From NCBI RefSeq assembly GCF_048564905.1, contig NC_133004.1:44250105-44314104 (forward strand): 64,000 nucleotides of DNA, in the 5' to 3' direction. Under the pieces are notes generated by a model that was given only the letters and a program-made list of their open reading frames with translations, did no database searches and was not told where the DNA came from. The DNA is from Vicugna pacos. Taxonomy: Eukaryota > Chordata > Mammalia > Artiodactyla > Camelidae. The first letter of the stretch is position 1, and each line of letters begins with the position of its first letter. Positions 37,043 to 47,861 of this stretch are shown in pieces. The translations under genes were made by a program, and so were the position numbers.

Positions 37043-37345
37043 ACTGAGCTTGCTGGGGCCGCCGTAACAAAGTACCACAAACGGAGTGGCTTAAACCACA
37101 GAAACATACTGTCCTGCCGCTCTGGGTCCAGAAATCTGAGATCAAGGTGTCTGCGGGGCCATGCGCCCTCTGAGGGCCCTGGGGAAGGATCTGTACCAGG
37201 CCTCCCCCCAGCGCCCTCTTTATATAAGCACACCGGTCTTACTGGATTTGCCCCCACCCTGGTGTGATTTCATTTCAACTAATCACATCAACAACAGTCC
37301 TACTTCCAAAGGCCCCACTTGAGCTACCAGGGGCAGGGATTCAAC
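37043..37345 (-). mobile_element. MLT1-type MaLR solo LTR (fossil)
   Basis: The reverse complement of an MLT1-family LTR: gctggggccgccgtaacaaa, gtaccacaaacggagtggct, taaaccacagaaacatact and gatcaaggtgtctgcggggc, ending in a ttccaaaggccccact block. It is old, shared by placental mammals, and a broken relic. No internal region is seen. Confidence 0.8.
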
Positions 37346-37549
37346 ACAGAATTCCGCAGGGACACAGCTCCACTCACGACAATAACCATATGACCGATCG
37401 CCTGAAACTCGAGTTTTCAATTCTGAGAGTAAACTAGGGCACTCACGACAGCCACACCAGGACCACAGGTACAAACCGTGAGGGCTCTGGGCTGCCCTGT
37501 AAAGGGGGAGGCCAGGGGACCCTATCGTGCAACCACTCAGCATCAGCAC

Positions 37550-37965
37550 CGGCTCCCTTAGACGCCCTTGTCTGCAAAGAACAGAAAACCCAATGCAACG
37601 TGGCTTCAGCTTGGGGGGGATTTAGGAGCTTACACAGAACTCAGGAGAAAGGGCAGTCCTCGGATGATGGATGCGGGGACTCAGTGATGCCATCAAGGAC
37701 TCAGTTCCTGTCCCCTTGTGGCTCCTTGTCCTTGATCTGTCAAATCCCATGAGTTCCAGGTGGCTGCAGGGGTCTTAGGGCCCCCTCCCCATCTTCCCAA
37801 ACCAGGTGCTGGAGACCACTTTTGCTTCATGCATCTCCTTTTTAGGAACAAAGACACTTTTCTCAGGACCTCCCCACTCCAGCCCACTTCCTCTCACGTC
37901 TCCTTGGCCAAAGTTACACCACGTGCTCAAGTCCCAAGCACTTCCCAGCAAAAGGTTTATTAAGA
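37550..37965. mobile_element. Probable old interspersed repeat, class unresolved
   Basis: The phrase gcaacgtggcttcagcttgg followed by a tttaggagcttacac stretch, with later catctcctttttaggaacaa, resembles a known placental repeat that begins aaactggcttaagcaaaa, tttattggctcac. I cannot name the family securely. Confidence 0.3.
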
Positions 37966-38640
37966 CCAACTGCATTTCTTAGCCCCATCATGATTCTGTC
38001 TCAGGAGCTGGGTCCCACCTCTCCTGAAGCTGATGGTAAGAAGGTGTCGGGGAAAAAGAGAGGCGTGGGGAGGGGCAGCTAGGCAGGCACTAAAACGCAT
38101 CTGCTGCAAGAGGACCAGGAAGGGCGCTCTGGAGACCAGGAGCACACCAGGCACAGGCAGAGGAGGTGTCCATGGCCGGTGCGGGGGCGGAGACTAGGAA
38201 CCACGGATCCTGAAGCTGCCATTCCCTCTAGCACATTCATTAAATGCGATGTCTGGGGACGCTGGCAGCAGTCCCCACGTCTCACGAGGCAGACAGTGTG
38301 ACCACTGAGAAGGTCAAAGAGGCTCGCTGCTTGCTCTGGTCCGAGATCGCTTCGCACTGGTCTGCTCTGCCGCGCAGCACCACTGAAGAGGCCCAGCGAG
38401 GAAAGGCAATCATCACAACGTCTGTTGCCAGGCAACAAGCTGGCTCAGCAAGGATTAAGTAAGAGAATGATCTTCAATGGACCACAAAAGCCAATCGTCA
38501 GAAAAAGGCAGCACACAGGAGAGAAAGAATATTAGAAGGTTATCCCAGTTTCTGCTAAATTTCGTTGAAAAAGACCCCTACACACCACAGTGCAACATAC
38601 ATTCATCGCAGAGAATTAGGAAAATGTGCCTCAGAAGGAA
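37966..38640. other. Intergenic, no gene recognised
   Basis: Unique-looking DNA with no recognisable exon or repeat. Confidence 0.45.
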
Positions 38641-38648
38641 GCTAATCA

Positions 38649-38796
38649 GGAGGAGGGTCCAGCTCAGTGGCAGAGCACATGCTTAGCATGCGTGAGGTCC
38701 TGGGTTCGACCCCCAGAACCGCCATTAAAATAATAATAGTAGAAAATAAACCTAGTTACCTCCCCCTCCCCCGATAAAAAAACAAACAAAAAAATA
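38649..38796 (+). mobile_element. Camelid tRNA-derived SINE, long-tail form
   Basis: The body is cagctcagtggcagagcaca to ccccagaaccgccattaaaa. It is followed by the extended tail aaataaacctagttacctcc, with C-rich and A-rich parts, that only longer copies carry. Confidence 0.94.
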
Positions 38797-39074
38797 AGGA
38801 GATACCATTTAAAAACTACGGGGTAGGAGGAATATCTCTTTGTTGGTGGGACCTCGTGTTCAATTTGTGCTGCAAACCATAAAGCAAAACACAAAACCTT
38901 CCGATTATTAATGGCTTTTCTTTTTTTTTAACGATCAGCCATCGAGGGCCTGAGCCCTTCCTGGCGTAACCATGAGCGGATCGGCCGTACCCTCAATGTC
39001 CTACCTTCCCTGGTGTGACGAACCCTCAGGAAGCCCTGCAGCACCATTATCATCACCTCCCCTATTAGAGGGTC

Positions 39075-39324
39075 GTTTTAAAAAAATATCTTTTTTATTG
39101 AAGGATAGTCAGTTTACAACGTCGTGTCATTTTCTGGTGTACAGCACAAGGCTTCAGTCATACATGAACATACATATGTTTGTTTTCATGCGTTTTCACC
39201 GTAAGCTGCTCCAAGATATTGAATACAGTTCCCTGTGCTGTACAGTATAAACTTGTTTATCTATTTTATATACTCCAGTCAGTATCTGCAAATCTCGAAC
39301 TCCCAATTTATCCCTTCCTCTTCA
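39075..39324 (-). mobile_element. Cetartiodactyl L1 3' end with target-site duplication
   Basis: The reverse complement of the L1 3' UTR: attgaaggatagtcagttta, ttttctggtgtacagcacaa, gatattgaatacagttccct and gtttatctattttatatact. The 11-base repeat ATTAGAGGGTC flanks it exactly at 39064-39074 and 39325-39335. About 250 bases were inserted. Confidence 0.93.
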
Positions 39325-39698
39325 ATTAGAGGGTCTCTTTTGTAATTAAAAAAAAAATCTCACAACAGCGATGCTCCCAGAGCACTTTTTACCAGTCACA
39401 ATGTGCCCCCGCATTAGGTGATTACGGCTCACGCCAGCCTAGACCACCCACACACCCCCGAAGATGAATTCTAGTCGTTTGGCTCAGTTAACCTCTAAGG
39501 AAGGAGCAGCTGCAGCTGGTCGCAAACCGACGCATCCCTGTTCCTCAGGTTTCTTCACGAGAAGGGCGTCTACTCTCTTGAGTTGAGGCACTGCCTCGAT
39601 CATGTGCCGTGGGGCTGTGTCCCCGTGTCCCCTGTGCGGCACCTGGGAAACCATCCCTGCCACCGTGCTCTCTTCTGTCACTCAAGGGGCCAAGTTCA

Positions 39699-39885
39699 GG
39701 GCAACAAGCGTGGGCTCTGGAGCAAGACAGACCTGGGCTTAAACCCCAGGTCTACGCGAAGTGGCCTGTCCTCAGACTGGACTGGGCTCGCCGCGGGTCC
39801 CCGGGAGCCTCGGTGTTCTCACCTGTCAGGTGGGAAAACAACCCCCACTGGGCAGAACCCGGGACTCAGCAGGGGCTCAGTGAAG
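39699..39885 (+). mobile_element. MIR SINE
   Basis: Forward MIR order: gtgggctctggagcaagaca, gacctgggcttaaaccccag, a worn core, then gttctcacctgtcaggtggg and gggctcagtgaagg at the end. Confidence 0.68.
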
Positions 39886-39889
39886 GACA

Positions 39890-41755
39890 AGGACTGCCGA
39901 CAGGAGGCCTCTGTGCTTAGCACCCAAGGCCTCGCTCCAGGTGAGACTAGACCACAGAGGGAAGATGCCTGCTGGGCAGGCCCAGGTCTGTACTCTGAGT
40001 CACGCCTCTGCCTGGCCAGCCACGGATGAAGCTTTTTCAGTGAACTGCTGCCTCTTTCTTCATCCAGTTTTCCAAGCGAATGCTCTGTGCTGGCTTGGAT
40101 GGACTTCTGCCCGCAAACCTAAGTAGATGAAATGCCAGTGCTCTTTGAGCCAACATTTTCCCCTTTCCTTCAAAATTAAATTTTAATGAAAACAAACGTG
40201 TTTGCACTTGGAGGCGTAAACACCTAGGACTGTTACTCCTGCCTGATAAGGAGCCACGGCATCTGGATAAAAAGGCCATTTCTCTGCAGCAGGAAAAGCC
40301 AGACATGGGCCTAGAGATAAGATGCCTGGTCCCCGGGGAGACAGGACTTGCTGGGGAAAATGCCCGCCTGGTGTTCTGGCCTGTGCCTCCTGTTTAACAA
40401 GAGAAAGCAGACTTCCTATGGATAGACGGATGGATAACGCTGCATCGGTTACTGGTTAATGCAGAGCAGCAACGCCGGAAAAGAGCAGACAAAGGAGCTG
40501 GGATTTGAGGTTGCACCTTGGAGAAAGAGAGGAGGTGGGAGCTTTGGTTTTTTCCTTCCTATCCTCCTAGTATGTGTCTACTTTAAAAACAAATCATTTA
40601 ATTGGGTCCTGTCGGTTTCTAAAATAAAACCAGGCAGGGTCTGCGTGCAGGCGGGACCCCTTGTTGGCCGCCCTGCCTCTGGTCCAGACCCCGCGCCAGG
40701 CAGCTCCCAGCTGTGTGAGTCTGGGAGGCCCAGGGCCTTCTCGTGCTCCGCTGGCAGCAGGGCTGGGGGACGCCCTTTGCTCTGGAAAGCTCTTCCTGCT
40801 TAGAAAGAGGTTTGCTTTACTCCCTTTTTGGTCTTGAAGCACCAAAGGGAGTGGTTAATAGGGAGTCACCTCGAGGTTTCAACAGAGTTGCAGCGTGGGC
40901 TCCAGGCTGCCGGGCCTTTGTTTGCAGAAAACGGGCTGGGGGTCCCATGTGGGCAGCTGCCCCCTTTCGTCTTGGCTGGGCCAGCCTCCCGGACAGATTT
41001 GGCCCTGCAGCCGGGCAGCGCAGGGTGCATCAGGCTCCCCTCTCGGCAGCCTGCCCATCAGCTGGGCACCGGGGGCCACAGAACGCTGGGGCCCAGAGGC
41101 CTGGTTCTCTCTTATGAAATCCCGCAGAGCAAAGCGCAAGGGCAGGGCCAGCGATGTGCAGACCCCCAGAAGCGGGGTGGAAGCAGGGCTCCTCCACCAA
41201 AGGAGCGTGGCCGCCAGGCTGGTGTGCCCGGGAGACAGGCGCAGACCTGGGGACGGGGACACAGCCATGAGCCAGGCTTGGCTGAGCCCTGGGCAGGCCA
41301 AGCGCGGCTCCTGTGACTGCACAGGAGCGAGGCGGGCTTGGGTAGTGAGAGGCAGGTGACGAGGCACAGCTAAACTGGAAGGAGAGCGAGCCAGTCTGCC
41401 AGGCCTGGAAACCATGCCCACACGGATCCCACGTCGGCTGGATGGTTCCTGGGGCTGCATTTGTCCCCGAGGTTGAATGGGGGGTAATCGGAAGGTTGTC
41501 CTGGGGGTTCCTTTCCCCAGGCCCTAAGCTCCGTCCTTTCATGCATCTGATGACTGCTGAGTGCCCATCAGGGTGGGAGCATCCGTGCAAATTCAAGCCA
41601 GGAGCGTGGCAGCATCCGTGGAGGCCGAGTTGGGCCCTGAGTGTGTCTGGGGCGCAGCGCAGAGGGGACATGATGACACAGCTAATGGCGATCTCATCGG
41701 AGCTCTGAAGTGTTAGACGACACGTTTTCAGAGGTGACAGAGCAGCGGTCAGTGA
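39890..41755. other. Intergenic, no gene recognised
   Basis: Moderately GC-rich unique sequence. At 40740-41460 several overlapping open frames occur on both strands. Their composition is that of GC-rich noncoding DNA, and none resembles a protein family I know. Confidence 0.45.
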
Positions 41756-41761
41756 GGGGAG

Positions 41762-42100
41762 TGCCTTGGTCAGCTCAGCTGCTGTAACAAAGATACCACA
41801 GACAGGGCAGCTTAGGCAACAGACGTTTATTTGTCACAGTCTGGAGGCCGGGAAGCCCGAATTCAAGGTGCCGGCTGATCAGACATCTGGCATGGGCTGG
41901 CTTCCCGGTCTGCAGACAGCTGCCTTCCTGCGCTGTCCTCACGTGGCGGGGGTGGGGGATGCTCCTGTGTTTCTGTATACAAGGGCACCAATCTCATCCC
42001 TGAGGGCCCCACCCTCACAGCCTGCTGCTCGCAAAGGCCCCAACTCCTGATACAATCACACGGGGGACACACAGACGTGCAGTCCACAGCAGGGGGGAAG
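41762..42100 (-). mobile_element. MLT1-type MaLR solo LTR (fossil)
   Basis: Reverse MLT1 blocks: gtcagctcagctgctgtaac, gtttatttgtcacagtctgg, attcaaggtgccggctgatc, gctgtcctcacgtggcgggg and tgagggccccaccctcacag. An old, broken relic. Confidence 0.82.
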
Positions 42101-42207
42101 GCCGCCTGGCGTGAGACCTGGCCACGTGCCTCGTAAGCCATGTGAACTCGTGCAACTGACAGGGCCTCTCTCTACTTCAGTGTCCTTGTCTGCAAAGTGG
42201 GGGGTGA

Positions 42208-42590
42208 TTATGGCTGAACGGCACCCCCTCCAAATTCATCTGTGGATGCCTGAACCACTGGTCCCTCGGAGTGTGACCCTATTTGGAGATGCGGCCTTTA
42301 CAGAGGTGAGTAAGGTAAAGTGAAGTCACAACACAGACCCTGATCCCATGCGACAGGTGTCCTTATGAGAAGAGGTGGTCAGGACACAGACACGCACAGA
42401 GGGACGACTGTGTGGGGACACGGGGAGAAGATGGCCGTCTACTGGCCAAGGAGAGAGGCCCCAGGAAACCAACATTGATCTCAACCTTCCAGACCCCAGG
42501 ACGGGGAGAAGACAAGTGTTTGTTGTTCCAGCCACCCTGCCTGAGATATTTTCTGTGGCCCCTGAGCTGCGGCAGGTGAGGACAGCACCC
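42208..42590 (+). mobile_element. MLT1-type MaLR solo LTR (fossil)
   Basis: Forward MLT1 blocks: tatggctgaacggcaccccc, gtgaccctatttggagatgc, gtgtccttatgagaagaggt, gggagaagatggccgtctac and gtgtttgttgttccagccac. It lies in the opposite orientation to the LTR just to its left. An old, broken relic. Confidence 0.8.
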
Positions 42591-42594
42591 TCCT

Positions 42595-43315
42595 CCCAGG
42601 GCAAGTTCTGCAGATTAAGTGACAGAAGAGCCACAGAGCAATGGCGGGTCCCACGCAGGGAGCCTCAAAGGGCTTCAGCCGTGAAAACACAGTAGCTGCT
42701 GTGCCACACGTGTGGCCCCAGCCCAGTGGAGCTGCAGACACAGGACCCAACGCCTCCTGTCCCTGTCCCCAGCCCCCCTGGTGTACGGACCTGGCTAATG
42801 GCTTCACATGGCCGACCAATCAGGATGCAGGTCCAGCCCATCAGGTGTCTGAACACCCAACTCAAGATGGCCTGAACATGTCAGCCCACACACCCGGGAC
42901 CTGGATGCAGGTGGAATTTCGGTGTGGCTTGACGCAGAGCTCTGGCTGCCTGCGCTGATGATGAGGCCGGCTCTGGCCTCCTCCCGTGGAGGCCGGAAGC
43001 CCAGCAGTTGCATCACCCCAGGCCGCCCACGGCTCACCCTCAGCCACGGCATCGGAGAGAGAGGCCATCTCTTCTCATGGTGGCCTCTCAGAAGACAATG
43101 AACCCTTCTCTATAAGCTCCGTGCTTCTTTGAATTCGGTCTTTCCTGAACGGCTCAGGGAATGGCAGACGGGCACTGACTTTGACTCCTGAATCATTCAC
43201 TGGGGCGGTCACCCCGCGTGGTGGAGACTCACCCAGGCCCACCCCCCTACCCCTTGACAGCTCTGGAACCAGTGAGGGCCACCTGCCACGGCCCACTGAA
43301 AGAGGCTGTCCCACC
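42595..43315. other. Intergenic, no gene recognised
   Basis: Unique-looking sequence with no exon recognised. Confidence 0.45.
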
Positions 43316-43317
43316 AA

Positions 43318-43445
43318 ATCCTAACACTGCCCCATGAGGCAGGGACCACTGACCTCTCTGTTTTAAAGGCAAGGAAACAGAGGCTGGCAGACACAGGCAG
43401 GCAGGAAGCACTGGGGCTGAAAGGAAACGCCAGGTGCTGAACCTA
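43318..43445 (-). mobile_element. MIR SINE
   Basis: Reverse MIR blocks: aacactgccccatgaggcag, ctgttttaaaggcaaggaaa and cagaggctggcagacacagg. Confidence 0.7.
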
Positions 43446-43599
43446 GCCCTCAGCCTCGCACCCACTCCGCAGCGCAGCCAGGCCACGGGCGGGACGGCGA
43501 GGCCGCCGGAGGCAAGCAGAGTGGCCCCAGCGCGGCGCCCGGCTGCTCCCGCTCCTTTTGCTGTCTTTGCGTTCCGACCCCCACGGCCGTCAAAAACTG

Positions 43600-44065
43600 A
43601 GATGCGTAACACGTGTAGAGAAACGGCGCTAGGCTGCAGAACAAACGAGCACACACCCAGCAGCTTAGAGCAACACACACTCACTGCCTCGGGGTCTGCA
43701 GGGCAGGGGTCCGGGCGCGGCTCAGCGGGTCCTCTGCTCAGGGTCCCGCGTGGCCGCAGTCGAGGTGTCGGCCTGGTTTCTCCTGGGCTGCTGGTTGCCC
43801 TCAGGTCCCAGAGGCCTCCGCAGTCCCGGGCCAAGCTCCCCTCTCCAGCGGCTTTCACAACGTGGCTGTTCCCTCCTGCGAGGCCAGCGGGAGAGTCTCT
43901 GTCTCCAGCCATCATGGGATCCTGGAAGTGACGGGTGGGATGTCCATCGCCCTTTAAAAGGGAGAGGATGACATCATATCCCTTTCACCAAATTCTATTG
44001 GTTAGAAGCACATCACAGGCCCCACCCACACTCAAGGGAGATGATGATACAGGGGTTCTCTGCCT
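43600..44065 (-). mobile_element. MaLR/ERVL-group LTR (fossil), subfamily unresolved
   Basis: The series cccagcagcttagagcaaca, gtccgggcgcggctcagcgg, cgaggtgtcggcctggtttc, tctattggttagaagcacat and cccacccacactcaaggg follows an old mammalian LTR in reverse orientation. A broken relic. Confidence 0.55.
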
Positions 44066-44479
44066 CGTTGGGGGTCACCTTTGAGTATCTGTCTAAGTGT
44101 AACCCAGGTTTAGAAAGGGAACACTGTCTACCCTCCCAGGAGCCTCGCTTCCCCACCCCCAGGTCCACTCAGAGGTGAGACCAGCATGGAGTTGTGTGCT
44201 TGGTAACACAGACGTTACCAAAATTTAAATTACATAAACTTACAGTAAAATCAGTTCTATTAAAAACACACTCTCAAAACTCACTACTTCCTAATTACTT
44301 TACCACGACCTGTGCTTTCGAGGTTACTTACGTCTGTTGTACCCATAGGGTGGGAATGCTGTTCCCAACTCTGCACTCAAGACATTTCACATTGCTTCAG
44401 ATGCCCAAGGTCGGCAGTTTGAAACTGGCCATCAGAGCAATAGTCACACTGTGGAAAATGAAAATGCTACAATTTGGAG

Positions 44480-44640
44480 CTTGAGGGCCAAACCTGGCCC
44501 TTGCTCAAGCTAAGAATGGCTATTACATTTTTAACGGTTTGTAAAAAATAAAACAAAATGAAGAATATGTGCCAGAGACCATTTGTGTCCGGCAAATATG
44601 TATCTGGCTCTTTGTAGAAAACATTTACCAACCTCTAGTG
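44480..44640. mobile_element. hAT-type DNA transposon relic
   Basis: The phrase gagggccaaacctggccctt at the left and atgtatctggctctttgtag, aaaacatttaccaacctcta at the right match the ends of a common hAT-like element (ggccaaatctggccc, then ctggccctttacagaaaaag, tttgccgacccct). The middle is shortened. Confidence 0.55.
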
Positions 44641-44662
44641 TAGACTTAAGAAAGTAATGGAG

Positions 44663-44800
44663 TAGGGGTGGGTATAGTTCAGTGTAGAGTGTGTGCTTAG
44701 CATGCATGAGGTCCCAGGTTCAATCACCAGTACTTCCATTAAAAAAAAACAGAGCTAAAACAAAACAAAAAAATTAAAGTGAATGGTGAACTTAAAAAAA
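44663..44800 (+). mobile_element. Camelid tRNA-derived SINE, long-tail form
   Basis: The body is gtaggggtgggtatagttca, gcttagcatgcatgaggtcc, tcaccagtacttccattaaa, with an extended A-rich tail. The flanks aagtaatgga at about 44653 and aagtaacaga at about 44801 look like a worn target duplication. Confidence 0.93.
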
Positions 44801-44804
44801 AAGT

Positions 44805-45340
44805 AACAGAAAAAATTCGCAATGGCTAAACTTAACATTGTGTCCAATCTTTAACCATTACATTCTGCCACAAAATATTTGTTCAGTGTTGGAAAATGAT
44901 CCAGTACAGCGAAGAAGTAGCTTATATCACTGATGAATGAAGATCTGTAACTTTCTGGTTCATTTCTTACTCATTAACGGAACATCAACCAATGTTCATA
45001 CTACATTATACTTAATGACAATAAATTTATCGAGAAAACAACTCAGTGGGTTGGGAAGCAACTCAATTTGATAGATTATGATTGAATTTTAACCAGAGGT
45101 TGGCTCTGGATACAAGATTTCAGCAGAAAGAATCAACAGCATTCTCAATATCTGAGGACATCTGAGAATCAACTGGGTCCAGGGGCTTTATGAGAAAGAG
45201 TGTTATGTGTTTTACTGTTTTCTGTAGGCGGTGCCGCACGAGCTTTACACTAGCAAAATGTGTAATAAATTCATGTGTGTATACATGCTCTCCTCCTCCA
45301 GCCAGCTGTTAAACAGACTATCACTCTGCCCTTAGGTAAG
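44805..45340. other. Intergenic AT-rich stretch
   Basis: AT-rich unique-looking DNA. I recognise no gene and no named repeat. Confidence 0.45.
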
Positions 45341-45344
45341 TCCT

Positions 45345-45465
45345 CCCTGACTTGCTTTACAATTCAGACACTTAGGTTTCCCCTTCCCTAAGTGTGACCC
45401 ATCTACCTCAGGGCCTGCGGCACTGTCTGGCACATAGTAGGTATTTAAAAAATACTGACGTGGAT
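45345..45465 (+). mobile_element. L2 3' end
   Basis: The phrase gtcctccctgacttgcttta, then gcactgtctggcacatagta and ggtatttaaaaaatactgac, is the forward L2 tail. Confidence 0.6.
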
Positions 45466-45799
45466 AAACTTCTGAGAAACACTAATTTCACAAGCAATCA
45501 GTGATGGCAATGCAACTGTGAGCTTTTAGAATGAAATGGCAGAAAAAGGGTCTGTCTGCTTTTTAATCTCTGTAAGCCCCCCGCAAACCCTTTCAGACTT
45601 AACGGAATAAAGTCAAATGACCCCCCCCCCCGCAAATAAAAAAAAAAAAGCAACAACTGTAATAACTACCATAGACTCAGTGCTTCGCATGGGCCCAACA
45701 GTGTTTTAGAGCAGGTGATACAATAAGAAACCGGAAGCCACACTCCCTGAATATTCTAGTAATGCGTTAATTCACCCTCCGGCCACTGGCGCGCTGAAC

Positions 45800-46670
45800 A
45801 GGCACTGAGCGTCTAACGCCGCGCGGCCTTCCGGGAACCCAGTCTCAGGCCCGGGAGGGGGCAGCCGGCTGCAGAACCCCACCCCCGACCGGACCCCGCC
45901 GAGCCGCTCAGCGCGCATCAGGGCCCGGGGGCGGGGCTGGGCCCGGAGCCCCCGCCAGCCCGGCCGCGGGCCGCCCCGCCCTCCCGGGACCCCGGGCGCG
46001 CGGACGCGCCGCCGTCACCGGGACGCAACCGACCCACGCCCGGCTCCCGCGCAGACCGGATGGCGCGTCGTGACGCGTTGTGCGCAGGCGCGACGTGCAG
46101 CGCGGCGCGCCTGGGCCGCCGCTAGGGGGAGCGGGGGAGCCCCGGCCGGCGCGGTGGGGGAGGGGAGGCCGGGCGCCGGGACCCGACCACGTGCGCACCA
46201 CGTGGCGCCCCCGGCAGCCCCCGACCGCGGTAGGGCCGCCGGACCGGCCACGCCGCGCAGTCTAGCCCGCCAGAGGCGCAGGGCTGGGTCTCCCCGCCGG
46301 AGCCCCCGTTGACCCCTGACCTCCGACCCCCCCACCCTTAGGGTTACCCCCTTGCCGGTAGCCGCGGTGTGTTTATAAACAGAACTCCCGGCGGAGCCGA
46401 AAACCCGGATAGCGGATTAACACTCCGAGGAACGGAGCCTTCCGTGTCGTGCGCCTTTTGCGCATGCGCCCTGCGGCAAGCCTCGCGGGCCTCCTCCTGC
46501 GCTTGCGCGCTGGCGGCAGGGCGGCCGGTGCACCGGGCGGGGTCGTGCGGCTGGGAAGGGCGGCTGCGGCCCTGCCCCCGGCCCTTCCCGGCCCTATCCC
46601 CGCCCTTCCGGGCTATGTGACCCCGGCAGGCCGCCTGGCTGCTCTGAGCCGGGGCTTCGCCTGCACAGTG
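45800..46670. promoter_or_regulatory. Second CpG island, unassigned housekeeping-type promoter
   Basis: About 0.85 kb of dense CpG lies roughly 25 kb upstream of the FOXK1 start codon, outside any repeat. It contains a perfect NRF1 palindrome, TGCGCATGCGC at 46459-46469, near-matches TGCGCAGGCGC at 46081-46091 and TGCGCTTGCGC at 46498-46508, and CACGTG E-boxes at 46188-46193 and 46199-46204. There is no TATA box. NRF1 plus E-boxes in an island is typical of active promoters, often bidirectional. I recognise no gene on either side. In human, as I recall, this side of FOXK1 has no close coding neighbour, so a long noncoding RNA or a distal FOXK1 promoter are the likely explanations. Confidence 0.75.
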
Positions 46671-46694
46671 GGGCACACATGGGTGGTCGTGCAG
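46464..46694 (+). other. Candidate first exon with short open frame (speculative)
   Basis: An ATG lying inside the NRF1 palindrome opens a frame of 77 codons that ends, in phase 0, at a good splice donor reading GCAG|GTGAAA at 46694/46695. Without splicing the frame stops at 46706. The peptide begins MRPAASLAGLLLRLRAGGRA, arginine- and alanine-rich without acidic residues, superficially like a mitochondrial presequence. GC-rich island DNA readily yields such frames by chance. I know no matching protein. Confidence 0.18.
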
Positions 46695-46829
46695 GTGAAA
46701 TACTGACCTTCCCTGGACGGTGCCCTCGGCCCGTAGTGCCCCCCTGGGCAGTGTCCAGCTGGCGCTAGAGAGAGCCCTTAAGCCCTGCAGCCCCCGCGCT
46801 GCTGAGTGGGGGAGCAGCGCGTGGTACTC

Positions 46830-47240
46830 AGGCGCAGTCGGGTACTATTCAGCCTTGAAAGGCCACAGAGTAAGTGCTGCTCTGTATAGTTTCCCGCAGT
46901 ATAACATGTGCAGCTTATATGGCACGGGTGGGCCTGAAAGTCACTGCTCGAGTGACATAATCCGGACACGAATGACACCTCCTTTGCGACCCCACTTGCA
47001 GAGGTCCCTGGAATGGGCGGATTCAGAGAGACACAAAGTGGAAGGGTGGTCATCAGGGCCGGGGGAGGGGCGTGGGCAGTTCTGATGGGGACAGAGTCTC
47101 AGTTCTGGAAGATGCAAAAGTTCTGGAGATGGATGGTGGCGGCAACCGCACAACGGGAACGTGCTTGACGCCCCTGAACTGCGCACTTAGAAGTGGTTAA
47201 AGCGGCAAATTGTATGTGATGTGTATTTTACCACAATCCA
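46830..47240 (+). mobile_element. L1 3' portion (L1M type)
   Basis: The series gggtactattcagccttgaa, gattcagagagacacaaagt, agttctggagatggatggtg, cccctgaactgcgcacttag and gatgtgtattttaccacaat is the L1M 3' end. Several family A or T positions are C or G. Confidence 0.78.
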
Positions 47241-47439
47241 CGCCTCCCTACATCAGATGACAGTTTTGCCTGAAAATATCCTTCCTGTGTTTTAGAAGGC
47301 CTGGACTTCTCCCACCCTGCCTGAGTCATCCTGAACCCTGGCAGCCTCAGCCAGGTGCTCTTCTCACCCGGAACACACCGTCCTCATCATTTCTCCTTGC
47401 TGTTCTCTGTCAGAAATGCCTGTCCCTCTCATCTTTTCA

Positions 47440-47860
47440 TGGCTTCCCAGGCTTCCCTTATGCCAGGTGTTACACACAGAGCAGGGGATACACAGGCGAT
47501 CAAAGCAGGCAAGGGCTTTCCTCCCACAGACCTTGTATTCTGGCAGAAGACAGAGTCAATAAACAAACAGAAAGGTATCAGATGGTGGTTAAGTGTGGTA
47601 AGAACCCCGCAGCAGTGTGATGGCTGGGGTGGGAGGTCTGGTCCAGTCAGACGCTCTCAGGGCCGCCCTGAGGGCTGGTTGAGCTGAGACCCTACAAGAT
47701 AGGGGACCCCCGTGGGAGACGCAGAGGGCGGCGGAGAGGAGTTTCCTGGGAGAGGTAGGAGAGCTAGTGGGAAGCCCGCCAAGGCCAGGGTCATTCCAGT
47801 GTGTTCCAGGGACAGGAAAAAGACCAGGTGGCAGGAGCAGGTGAGCAAGGGAGAGGTTTA
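47440..47860 (-). mobile_element. L2 LINE relic
   Basis: The order atgccaggtgttacacacag, ccacagaccttgtattctgg, gtcaataaacaaacagaaag, a gtttcctgggagaggtagga block and gtcattccagtgtgttccag follows the reverse L2 3' region. Confidence 0.48.
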
Positions 47861-47861
47861 A

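Noticed and set aside
46330-46346. Telomere-like ttagggtta motif in the orphan CpG island
   Set aside because: Only one and a half TTAGGG units are present, which is expected by chance. There is no interstitial telomere array.
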